A program made the position numbers and the translations under genes. A stretch of 64,000 nucleotides of DNA from Dirofilaria immitis (lineage: Eukaryota > Nematoda > Chromadorea > Rhabditida > Onchocercidae), in contig JAKNDB010000085.1 of the NCBI GenBank assembly GCA_024305405.1, positions 496,001 through 560,000 on the forward strand, read 5' to 3'. The notes below the pieces were generated by a model that did not search any database, was not told the origin of the DNA, and saw only the letters and a program-made list of their open reading frames with translations. This document shows, piece after piece, positions 1 through 14,230 of the stretch (position 1 is its first letter; each line of letters begins with the position of its first letter).

Positions 1-760
1 TCTTCTTGGGAACATTAACTATATAGCCATTTCCAGCTAGCATCGGACCTAGCTTTGTTTGGAGTAAGAAAATCTCTGACTTTAACTCCTGTTGTCCAGT
101 TTGATCAACTTGAAAAAGTCTTTGATGTCGATTAGTATATCGGGTTTCTTCCAGTAATCTCTTCCTTCATCTAATTCCTTCTTTTCCATCAAAGAGGTTG
201 CATTCTGATCGCTGATTTTTATCACTTGCAGTTTATTTATTGAGTATTCAATAAAGTTAACTTCGCAAATGATGGCTTCCTTATTTGCAATTTTTATACC
301 GATCTCTGCCTTAGTGGTATAGCATTTTTTTTTTTTTGATATATTGTTATCAAATAAGGCAATGCTCAATTCACAGTTCCTTACTTTTTCTATAGATCTT
401 TAATATTAGCCTAATTCGTTAGAATGAATGATAACTATAATCCTATATCAAATACTGCTAATGTTTTTGTCTAATGATGCTGATTTCTTACACAGAAAAT
501 TCTCTTACCTTCTGGTTGTATTTGTTCAGCTGCTAAGCTAATCGCTGTTACCTCTACCTCTTAAGCCTGAGAAGATGTCGAATTGAATTTGAATTGTCAT
601 CGAGTAAGTGCTTCCGAGTAACTGTCGAATTGTTGTCGTCGAACTCTTCAAGCAACTTTTTGAATCCCTTTTATATCCTTCGGCATGTCACCTTTTGATG
701 GAGTGACCGTACTTTGTTAACTAGTGAATCGAATGCTTTGATAGGAAACATCTCAACATC
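1..760 (-). mobile_element. Decayed BEL/Pao-type LTR retrotransposon fragment (protease region)
   Basis: On the minus strand an open frame covers 369-82. Near its end it contains KPDILIDIKDFFKLIK, which resembles the conserved (R/K)PDILIG.D.FF block after the aspartic-protease-like (DUF1758) domain of Pao elements. A one-base frame change near 105 brings in the next piece, with TKLGPMLAGNGYIVN (about 55-10), matching the usual T.LGP...G continuation. From about 760 to 580 further minus-strand coding-like stretches occur, again split by frame changes. The open frame has no ATG, and no LTR or reverse transcriptase is visible, though the element may continue beyond the left edge. Family assignment is from memory of the motif. 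Calling it a dead copy is inference from the frame breaks. Confidence 0.55.
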
Positions 761-2413
761 TTTATCGGATAGAGGATATTTTACAGAATACAAAATATCT
801 ATAGTATTATATCGAATGAAATTATAGAATATTGGGTAAAGAATATGCATGCATTAAAATGTAAAAAAAAAAGGAAAATTAAGTACATATATATCGGAAG
901 TTTATTAAAATTCCGATTTTGATTTCTGACCAGCCAATCCATCGATTGATCTACTCACATATTTAATCGATTAGTATACTACATGCATATAATTGGATGA
1001 AGAAGCGAAACGTAAAGGCATTCGATTAGCAAACAATGGCAATCGGCCTAGCCATCAATAACCAATCGGCCTGGGATTATTTCGCTTTGCTTTATGAAGT
1101 CGAACTGGATAGTTCTGAGGCGGGGATTGGCGATCTGGTAGGAAGGAAGCAAAGGGCAAAGGGTGATTTTTCGATATGTATCACAACGATCAACTAATTA
1201 ATCGTATGAGGACAGTGAAAAAGATTGGAATAATAGTAGGCGGATGATAAATTTTCAGTTTCGTTTTTTTAAAGTTTCAATTAAAAAAAAATTAGAGATA
1301 CGCCTTAGCAAAATTTCAATATTGAATTTGTGGTAATTTATGATAAAAGAAAAGTTTATCAGTTTTGTTAAAGATTTGTTTTTGTCATTCTCTATGTTTT
1401 ACAGAGCTTAATTTTTTTTTTAATTTAACAAAATAATTGAAAAGCTTTCTCAAAATTGTTTTATTGAATAAGAAACATCATCGAAATATCGAAATTCATA
1501 TTGTTTCATTAAAATTTATCGAGATTCATTTTGGGATTATATTGTTATTTTTGATCATTCATGTCAAGACTTGAATGAAAGTTTGTAGAAATATGAATCT
1601 CATATTTCTAATTCAACGATATTTTTTTGAAAATATAATCTCAATCAGATGATTACAACATTACAAAGTGTTTCTATAGAATTTAGTAATACACTTTTGT
1701 TTTATTGTCTCTTTCTTTCTTTATGTACTGATTTCTATGTTATTCAATTCAATGTAATACTGAATTCTGTAAAAATACTTTGATGCTGTTATAATCATTT
1801 GATTGGGATCCTTTTTTCAGAAAACAATTAATCTTTCGAAAAAGCGCAAATTAGTTCTCTTTTTTTGAAATTTTGACCTTGCTTTTAAGAGTTAGTGTTA
1901 ACAAAATCCTTCATTAAATTATGCATGTTTGATTTATTTTTTCCTGTTAATTTCATTTTCTTAAAATGTATTTCTCTCCTATTTTTTTAATTTTTAAATA
2001 AATTTTATTGAAATTTTCAGTCAGTTTTTCCAGTCAAAAAGATCAATGATTTTCCTTAAGTTTTGAATGGATGTTTCTTATCGATTCTTACTTTTTATAT
2101 TATATATCTCTATATTATTCATTAGAAAACAAATTGAAACATAAATCCCGAAAGAATCCTTCTCATATGATAAAGCTTACCTTTTCACGTCACGTTTTTT
2201 TTTTTTTTGAAATATATTTTACCACATATTTTGACTTTCCAATCAAACGTTCCTCTCCACTGTACTATGTGTTTTATTACTGTTTCGGTAAACTGATTGA
2301 TTTATTAAATAACGAAGTAATTTATTAATTAATGGAGTAAATTTATAAGGAACAATATAAAAATTAATGAAATAAGGAAATATACTATGAAATTAATTTC
2401 TTTCTAATTACGA
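761..2413. other. Intergenic DNA with a less AT-rich island
   Basis: Mostly AT-rich sequence with no supported gene. The exception is about 1000-1180, visibly richer in G+C, holding a short ATG-to-stop frame (1036-1197, 53 codons, starting MAIGLAINNQSAWDYF) and a repeated CAATCGGCCT at two sites. It could be a promoter for the transporter downstream, retroelement remains, or a small gene. I cannot decide and do not call a protein. From 1200 to 2413 I see only AT-rich sequence and homopolymer runs. Confidence 0.4.
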
Positions 2414-2424
2414 TTTAATTTCAG
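2414..2424 (+). promoter_or_regulatory. Probable trans-splice (or 3' splice) acceptor before the SLC35B4 start
   Basis: The pattern TTTAATTTCAG lies three bases before the first ATG of the transporter reading frame. In nematodes this arrangement usually marks spliced-leader addition. No 5' exon was recognised upstream, which supports trans-splicing, but no transcript evidence is available here. Confidence 0.45.
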
Positions 2425-2427
2425 GAT

Positions 2428-5235
2428 ATGATGGCAGCTTTATATCCGATATCTGGTACATTAGCAAGTTGCATTGGTTGTATGTATTTTGTAGAATCTA
2501 TCGCTAAGTATAGTTTTTTTCGTTTTTCATTTGCATTTCTCTATTTTCATTTGCATTTTTCTTTCTCCTTTTCTTTAAAATAAATTTTCATAAATAATTG
2601 CGTAATGATTGGAAACACTTATCTTAGCGTTTTTCAAAAATTCCTTAAGAGAAGAACTAAAAACAATAGCCATATTTATTTGCTTGATTTTTTTGAGATA
2701 GTAATGGTAAATTCATTCTCAATTTTGTATTAATATTCATGGATTATTTTTTTTTTCAGTGGATTATTTTAATATAATTGAGAAATATGGGTTTTGTCTG
2801 ATAAAGCCAAAATGTTCTATTTTTATTTAAATATCAAAAACATCAAAATTGAACAATTTAACCGGTTTTTTTTTAAGAGAACAACCGAATTCGATGAATC
2901 TGATGACTTTTTCGACATTTCTTTTCATATCGTTGAAAGGGTTAATTTTCACATCGAAATTTTTCACCGTTTCTCATAAAATTCCCATACGGTATGCTGA
3001 AATTTTTGTTAATTTTATAAAAAGAAACTTATTGCTTTTAAACTTTTAGGTTATTTGTCAAAAATTGATCGAGGAATTGATTAAAATAAATGATAAAATG
3101 TTCGATACTGTAAAGCTTTTTTGAAGGACCTGAATTTCCATAAATTTTGAGTTGTTTGACTTCAAAGTTTATCAATTTAATTGACCATTCAAATTTCTTT
3201 ATTTTTCAGTGGTTATTTGCCAACAGTAATAACATTCTTTTTGTCAACGTTATTAATAATCAAGCTTTAAATTTTCATGTTCCTGTTCCTTTACATATCA
3301 TTTTTCGATCTGTAAGTTGTGTTTGTTTTATCATAGTTGATGTGGAAATATTTATGATCGTAAATTTATCTTTATATAATGTTCTGTGAAAGCAGTTAGT
3401 TAGAAAATCTGTTATTGGCATCATTTAGTTTCAACTGAACTATCTCTCAGGGTTCATTGTTAGCTAGCTTGATTCTTACGAAGATATTGCAAAGGAAACA
3501 ATATTCAATACGGAAATATTTAGCAGTTCTGTCAATCACGATTGGCATAATCATATGTACTATGGCTACTGCTCATTTGGAGGTTAATCTTTACAAATAT
3601 TTGAATTCAGGAAAAAGAAATTTTTTTCTAATGTTAGGGATTTTAAGATCTCTCGATTATCTGAGACTTAGATATTAGAAGTTGTTATAATGATTTCATG
3701 AGGTAATGTTTTGGTATTTTTTATTTAACAGCTATAAAATGAAGAAAAAATATTATGTACGATGTGGAAGTAATACCATTTATGTAAATACTTGCTTTAC
3801 TATAAAAATTCTGTAAATTAGTTAAACTCTTCAGTTTCATATTGGAATTTTTGGGCATTCCAAAATTCCGGTGGTTCAGTTTGCAATATCTTCTCAAAGT
3901 CAATGCTATATTTAATAGGAATAATATGAAGGGAAAAGGATAGAAATAATTCAGTGGGCCGTTAACATTGCAAGTTTAATGCGGAATATCCTCAGCAGGT
4001 TCGTGTGTCGATAATTGATTCGGATTTTCGTAACTGATAAGAAATATTCCAGAAAACGAATCAAGAGAAGACGCTTGATGACGTCGAAAAGTATCATCGG
4101 GAATGGCTAATTGGCAAGTTTATTAAAAGATTTAGAGTATTAGCATGCATATTCCCAATTTTAAAATCGATTAAGCATTATTTCTTACAATTTTTTATAC
4201 AGGCATAGCGATGCTTACTATAGCTTTAGTAGCGTCTGCATATTTGGCAATCTGTCAAGAAACAATGTATGAAGTTTACGGGAAACATACTGAGGAAGCT
4301 ATGTTTGTGATTGTAAGTGCTTAAAAGAAATCTATGAAATTGGGTTCTTATATAATATCTTAATTTTACAACTTCAGTTATGTTGAATTCTTGATGTCTT
4401 TATATATGAAAAGATTAGCCTAAATATTGAAGTAAAAATTTAAAAATTTTTTTTCAGTATTGTTATTCATGATTCTTATACTGCATAAAGAATTATAAAT
4501 CATAATTAAACGCAAATTTTAGATTACAGCACTAGCTGAGGTATGTCTTAACATATACAACTTTTTATTATAGCATGGTACTTCATTGCCATTTTTCGCA
4601 TTTATGGGTGAAGATATTTATAAATCAGCCGTTGCGTTCTCGCGTAGTTATCTAATTGATATACTTGGCTTTCTTATCCCACATATGTGGGTCTATCTTG
4701 CTGCCACATGCCTTTTACAGTTAGTTTTTTTAATAATTTCATTTCCCATTTGCATGTACTATGCTCTTCAGTCTATGATATTTAAAACAAAGTTCTTTTT
4801 TTTTTTTTTTGTTCTGTATTTAAAGGAATTAATGAGAGAGCATTAAAAGATGAAAAATTTTTTGATAAGCTGATTTATATAATGCTGTTTTATAAGATTG
4901 TTTTCGGTTGAATATTCGCTTTATATCTAAAAAAATTCACGGCGGCATTATAATATTATTAAATGATTTTAATTAAATTAATTTCTAGATTGATGTGCAT
5001 CAGTTTTATATATCGGTTAAACGCTACTTTTGAATCGTTAACGGTAACAATGGTTGTTACTATACGAAAATTTCTTTCTTTACTTATTTCCATTCTTTGG
5101 TTTCGGAATCCGTTCACATTAGCCCATTGGATTGGTGCAGCGTTGGTGTTTGCTGGAACACTTGCATTTGCTGATATTTGGACTAATCGTGTTAATTTAG
5201 CGAAAGAAAATAAGAAGGAAAAAAATATTGATTGA
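2428..5235 (+). CDS. UDP-sugar transporter, SLC35B4 family (UAA transporter)
   Basis: Multi-pass Golgi/ER membrane antiporter expected to import UDP-xylose and/or UDP-GlcNAc for glycosylation. Exons by frame and splice sites: 2428-2507, 2878-2991, 3210-3311, 3451-3582, 4203-4312, 4574-4719, 4989-5235. Family blocks in order: LMTFSTFLFI (second exon), INNQALNFHVPVPLHIIFRS (third), CQETMYEVYGKHTEEAMF (fifth), HMWVYLAATC (sixth), ESLTVTMVVTIRKFLSLL and NPFTLAHWIGA (last), with a lysine-rich tail. About 310 residues are visible against about 330 for the human protein. The missing part falls between exons 4 and 5, whose phases do not join, so a small exon is unresolved inside 3583-4202. The exon 2/3 junction is one base out of phase: a second G at 2991-2992 would fix it. 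Start is the first ATG after the acceptor; a second ATG follows at once. Strong family assignment; exact substrate unknown. Confidence 0.85.
3740..4170 (+). repeat. Dispersed repeat, copy A (in SLC35B4 intron 4)
   Basis: The reverse complement of this stretch matches 26757-27245. The best part pairs about 3958-4167 with 26763-26985, sharing blocks such as GAATCAATTATCG, TTAATTCGTTTTCTGGAAT-like sequence and TTGGGAATATGCATG. Similarity weakens but persists towards 3740. No terminal repeats or target duplications are obvious. A 60-codon minus-strand frame (3903-3721) in it is probably chance. Likely an old non-autonomous element; family unknown. Confidence 0.6.
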
Positions 5236-7242
5236 TAGTTCATGTTTGGAATTTGATGAATTCTTTTTTGCTTTAAATTTCTGTAACAGAAGCATCTCAC
5301 TTGAATTTTGGATCAACTTCAACTACTGGGAATCATCTCTTTAGAATCTCTTACGCGATTTCATGACTAGAGAATCTTAAATTTCGATAACTCAGTTTTT
5401 GGTGCCTAATTTCAGCATAGTTGAATTATTCCATCATTTCGGAACTTATATGATATTATCAGCATTTTTGTTTATTTTTATTCGTTTATATTTGGTATTT
5501 TGAAAAGTTATGAAAAAGTAATAGAATATCATTCTTATTTCGTATACTGCTTATAACAGTAATAGTCTTTAATTTTTATTTGGTTTCTCCAAAGAACAAC
5601 ATTAGAGGCATCGGAGTTTTCTGATGATAAAAAATGGATTTGTTTTTTATTTAGTATTGAAAATTGTTCTATAAGGATTGTTTTGATTTGATTAATTTAA
5701 ATCACATTTAAAGACGCTAAGTATTTTCAAATCATCTAAATTGAAAGCAATCTCACAAGAGTATATTCGGTGCTATAAAATATTTTCTGATTTTTTTCTC
5801 TTACTTCATTATCATTTCTTATCAGCGAATTTAGAGGCGATATATCTTATCACTAGTAAGTAGAGGTATTGCTGTTTACAATATAACCTTAGGTTTGTTG
5901 AAAATATTTTCCTACTCTAATCACACTTAATGTTTGATATTCCCGTACAATGAATAGATTATTTAGGCTTTAAGGTGAGATTCTTTTGCATGTTTGCATA
6001 TCATGTATATTTGCAAGAAAATTGAATATTTATTTCCGATTTGGCATGAGAATATTATCTACCATGCATTAATAACACAAGTCATGTTTCCATAATCACA
6101 ATGTACAAAAAAAAAAAAAAAAACATGCAAAGAAGTGAACTATAAGGAACTTCTTGATATCAAATGTTTGGAAAATATCTTATTGAATTGTTGAGAATAT
6201 CTCAGTTTAATTATTACTAAATGCTAAATACATACTTAATCGTCATAAATATGATAAGATAAAAGGAAAAGAAATAGTCATTTAATGCGAAAATAATTAA
6301 AACATTGAAATTCAATGATGTGAAATAATTTATATAATGTGTAATAGTGAAATATTAATACTATTTTTCATCGTACAGTTAATTATAATCAGACGTAATC
6401 TTATTGTTCGCTTCTCTATTAGAACGAGTAGAAAACTTACGATTAAGAGGTTTATTTAATAAAAAGGAAAGAAGAAAGCAAATGAGAAATGAAAAATAAA
6501 GGACAGAAGGGAAAAAACGATAGAAGGAACCATAAAAACAGACATAATTCTTTTGATACTAGCTTTGAATAAAAGTGTTAAATTGTATGATGCACGATGA
6601 ATATAGATGTTACGCAAGTATTTGCAATGAAATATGAATCACTGACTTTTTGATAAAGCGTCAAATCTTTAAAATTTAATTATGTAACAAAAGATGTAAT
6701 ACAGTATGGTAGAATTTGACCAACCAAATATTTGCATTTTAAATTTCCTTCCGAATTAACATATATTTTTATTGATGGATTCTCGGATAAATTCACTAAT
6801 CATAAAGAATTCCATCAATTTCATTTCATTTCAACTTACCCACAATTCCAGAATTCAAATGATGAGTGCAAAACATTCAACGAATTCAAATTTTATTTTT
6901 GGAAATCAAAAGAAAAAAAACAAGAATAAATAAGAATATGAAAAAGTATTGTAAATATAGAACGAGTAAAGTGGTTTGTTGACAATGTGACAGATAAGTC
7001 TTTAGCTCGATATTGTAATGAAATTCAAATTAGCATAAATAAGAATGTTCAGTATCTATGACCGACATTGGCATGGCATCTCAACCCAAATCCTTTCATG
7101 AGAAAGGAATATCGAAGCGGAGGTAATAATGACCTAATCAGGTAACAAAACTAAATGAAATGTCGACCTTAAAAAATTTATTATTTTAACAACTCAAAAA
7201 CTGATTAAGCCACGAGAAACTAAACTCTCAATAGCATGATAT
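5236..7242. other. Intergenic region between convergent genes (3' ends)
   Basis: The transporter ends at 5235 on the plus strand and the tRNA synthetase ends at 7243 on the minus strand, so this region holds both 3' UTRs. It is AT-rich with a long A run at 6106-6123 and several AATAAA-like hexamers on both strands. No coding signal was found; a 65-codon plus-strand frame at 6732-6929 has no family resemblance or splice context. Confidence 0.5.
7177..7182 (-). promoter_or_regulatory. Candidate polyadenylation signal of the AsnRS gene
   Basis: TTTATT on the plus strand reads AATAAA on the coding strand, about 60 bases after the stop codon, a normal distance for a compact nematode 3' UTR. Placement is from sequence only. 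Confidence 0.4.
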
Positions 7243-10806
<3,564 letters not shown>

Positions 10807-11441
10807 CACGCCAACTTACTTTTAATAATTCCTTGAAAATTAACATTTTTAAATATGTTTCTAAAAGCAATAATTCCATTACTTGCAATAAGAATAAAAC
10901 TATTTATGACACTCACTTCTATTTCGCTTTTAATAAGTTCCTAACACAAATCTCTCTCTTGAGATAAACTTTCTGATATGTTAAAGACTAAAAGGATTTT
11001 AAATTCCAGTTACTAAAAATACATATCATTAGGTTAGTATTATCCTTTCCATTTTTCTCGACTTTCTTCAACGACTGAAGTCTCATTATAGAAGCCTTCC
11101 TTCACATGACCACTACCCTAACTACAGCAAAATAACGACAAGCGAAATACTCACAACATGCGACTCTCCCTTCTCCTTCCCTATTCAATAAAACAACATC
11201 CACCGACCGATAGTCAAAGTTTCTCAATGGCATTTTATTCGTGCTAAATTATAATCGTTGACGCGATTTGCTACATGAAGAGATCTGTTTGCACTACTAA
11301 AATAATATTGAAGATATTCGATTCCCTTCATGGTCAAATATTGGAAAGAAATTGAAGGAATTTATGGCATCAAGCTTATCTAATCCTTCTGTTTCAAGTG
11401 TAGATTGTATAGCTATTATATAAGCGTAATACATGTAAAAT
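10807..11441. other. Upstream region of the AsnRS gene (promoter candidate)
   Basis: Lies between the AsnRS start and the 3' end of the next minus-strand gene. About 11040-11290 is less AT-rich than the surroundings and may hold the promoter. I see no TATA box at a convincing place, and no splice acceptor directly in front of the AsnRS ATG. Confidence 0.35.
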
Positions 11442-14230
11442 TTACATATTACTGACGGTATTATCCCAAAAATGAAATAATAAAGAGGCAATCTTTCCAG
11501 CAAATCCATCTTTTATTTATTATCATTTCATTTAAAACGGTAGCCAATACGAAACTATCACTCAAGGTGTAATCAATGAGAAATTGACTACTGGAGATGG
11601 TTGTTGATAAACTGAGCAGGACCTTTAGGATTATTATGCCGATCTTATTTTCAATTTGATTCGTTTTTTTTTCAATCTATATTTAACACATTTATAATAT
11701 TTTTTATTTTTGTATTTTTTACATTAACAATTTTCCGTACAAGTGTTAAAGAGTAAAATAGAGTTAATATGCTGAAATCAGAATCAAAATAGATTCATCA
11801 GCAAAATATATGATATTTTAGAGAAAAACATTTTAATTCGTTTTTAACTCAATAATAATTGTAACAATTGTCACCAATCAAATGCAGTTGATAACAATAC
11901 TAAGGGTAATGATAATGCATAATATAAATGCTTCAAAGATGATGATGGAAATAACTCGGTAAAAACTTCATATCTGTTTTATCAAAATATTTCAGTGTTA
12001 TGCAGTATTTCTACTACTATGAAGGATATCGAAGGAATTCAAAAATAATTTAATCATCTCTTATTCAGAATTTTGATCTCAGCAAATGAATACGGATAAA
12101 AAGAAAATTTGCTTTTAATAAAGCATACAACTAATTTCGGATAGATTTTACTCTCAAAAGTATCGATATTTGGAAGATACGCCTTTGGAAAAAATATGGA
12201 ATCTTTGGAACAAAAATAATAATTCTCGTAGAAATCCTGAACTGGAAAAAACTATATTTTATTCTATTTAAGTGAACAAAACTGAAATTTCATTTTTTCA
12301 AGCTAAATAAAACTGAATGATAAATCAATAATTAAGAACTATTTTAACAGAAATGCAGAATCCTTGAAATTTCTTACCTTTACAATATTCAATTAGAACC
12401 CATTCCCGAGGAAAAGGACCAATGAAAAATGCGCCGCTTAATCGTTCATGTTCTGTCCATTCCAGGCCACGGCTTTTGTTAAATAAAAATTTAGATTGAC
12501 ATTTTGCAAGCTAGAATAAGCTAAATTTTTAATTCATTTTTCTTCTGAAAATTGATAGTTTTTTGAATACTTTGTTTCGGCATCCAGTAACTTAATCTTC
12601 AAGTAGCAGAATGAAATATATTTTTGAGATTTCAATAATATTAATAATGTCATTGTACTGAAAACATTTTATTTTGTAAAAACCAGAAAATAGAAGAGAT
12701 TCATACCAGTGAAGTCTTGATGGAATGAAGTAAATATAATAAAATGGTTGACTTTATAAAAGATCAAATTCTATGTGTTAGCAAGTTTCAGAAGTAAAAA
12801 CTAACTACAGTACAGTCTCTATTCATATCTTCTGCTGTTTTATACATAGGAAAAATTCGTTGATCAATTAGGCTGGTTAATTCAGGAAAAATTTGTTGAT
12901 AAAATGAGTCGATTAATTCCATGTTTTTGATAATCAATGGTTTAATCCGGCTCAGTAATTCTTCAATTACAATTTTGTTGAGCGGTTCACAAATCCTTCA
13001 ATACGATAAGCGGAAGAAAAACGTGATGATAGATGACGGATTAATCTTATTATTTCATTGAAGATGCGAATTATTATTGGAATAAGTAAAAATTTATGAA
13101 TAAATTGATGAATGAATGTAAATGACCAACAAGCGTAGAGGGAGCAAATCACTGTTGTAGAAAGTTGCGATAAATTTTCTTACTAAATTCCGTATCCAAA
13201 TCTGATCATCGTCCTCATTTTTTTCCAAATATGTCACAATATCTTCAAATTATTTAATTTTACATAATTAAATTAGTCGATAGCAAAAATGTTCAAGTTT
13301 ATCTTTTAGCTTTATTGTTTTCCTAGCTCTGTGGGATCCACTATTCAAACATTCGTCAACTCATCAAATTCCACATTGTTTATTTCGCCTAAATCATTTA
13401 ATTTTGCATAACTAAATCAAATAGATGGATGAAATCCTGAAATTTACTTTAGGAATTGTAATGATTGGTGTACCAAGTAGACAGATATACACACAAAATC
13501 ATATATATCTAAGATTACATAGAATCATCATGCATATCTACGATTAAATAGATATATACAATAAAATCATCGTATATATTTAAGATTAGATAGATTCATC
13601 GCGCACATTTACAATTTGATAGATATATACTGTAAAATTATCGTATATATCTAAGATTAGATAGATAAATATCATACAAGTTGCTAGATATACATCACAA
13701 AATCATTATAAATATATATGATTAAATAGATAAATATGACAAAAATATTCAATTAATCGATAATTCAAATATATTCAAATTTACCTGTTAAACTTATTCT
13801 TCTTATGGAATTGACTATTCGAACATTCGCCAGCTTCATCAAATTCCACGCTGTTTACTTTTTATTTAATTTTACATACTTAAGCAAAAAAACAATCCCG
13901 GATCTGAATAGCGTCAGCACTTCAATATATTGCAGTTAGATTTGATTTGTCACTATTTATATTTTCTAAATTATACAAAATGAAATTAATCGATAGCAAA
14001 AATCTTCAAATTTACCTGTTTGCTTTATTCTTTTCCAAGCTCCATCATATTGATTATTCGAACATTCGCCAACTTCATCAAATTTCGCATCGTTTATTTG
14101 GCCTAAATCATTTAATTTTGCATAGTTAAATAGATGATGAATCCTCAAATTTACCTTTAGGAGTTGTAGTAATTGGTGTACCATTGATTGCAATGGAGCA
14201 AAGAAAAATGAATAGCAATGTGAAAAGAAT
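11442..14230 (-). CDS. Unrecognised gene, probably a secreted nematode protein; start not resolved
   Basis: A spliced minus-strand gene inferred from exons that join in phase: about 14230-14155 (hydrophobic ILFTLLFIFLCSIAI then GTPITTTPKG, signal-peptide-like), 14102-14016 (QINDAKFDEVGECSNNQYDG), 13242-13153 (DIVTYLEKNEDDDQIWIRNL), 12995-12806 (helical, CEPLNKIVIEELLSRIKPL, ending RDCTV), 12472-12378 (GLEWTEHERLSGAFFIGPFP, then WVLIEYC), 11509-11442 (GFAGKIASLLFHFWDNTVSN, stop). Junctions 1/2, 2/3 and 5/6 fit exactly. Junction 3/4 needs one extra G at 13152, which would also make a proper GT donor, and junction 4/5 is not resolved. No in-frame ATG precedes the hydrophobic stretch, so the true start is unknown or lost. 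Few cysteines, charged helices, no domain I recognise. It could be intact with small errors or a decaying gene. Confidence 0.5.
13305..13388 (-). pseudogene. Broken duplicate of exon 2 of the unknown secreted-protein gene
   Basis: Reads GEINNVEFDE after an acceptor at 13389, clearly related to GQINDAKFDE of the exon at 14102-14016. One base is missing just after that point, giving a TGA where the parent has CSNN, and no donor is left at the expected end. A second duplicated piece at about 13448-13474 (GTPIITIPK) copies the end of exon 1. Confidence 0.55.
13483..13740. repeat. AT-rich minisatellite, about four 68-bp units
   Basis: Units begin near 13483, 13551, 13620 and 13686 with AGATATA followed by a variable AAAATCAT and ATATATCTAAGATTAGATAG-like block. 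Divergence between units is visible. It separates the duplicated exon copies of the surrounding gene. Confidence 0.7.
13785..13857 (-). pseudogene. Second duplicate of exon 2 of the unknown secreted-protein gene
   Basis: Reads VNSVEFDEAGECSNSQFH with a usable acceptor (AAG at 13860-13858) and donor (GTAAAT). It leaves two bases at its end and so would not join in phase with the next good exon at 13242. It may be an alternative exon, or a duplicate no longer used. The parent exon at 14102-14016 does join in phase. Confidence 0.5.

Noticed and set aside
1000..1197. Wolbachia-derived insert
   Set aside because: Only composition suggests it; I recognise no bacterial protein, so I keep it as an unexplained island.
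3721..3903. Minus-strand 60-codon frame in the transporter intron
   Set aside because: It falls within the dispersed repeat, and the other copy of the repeat does not keep it open.
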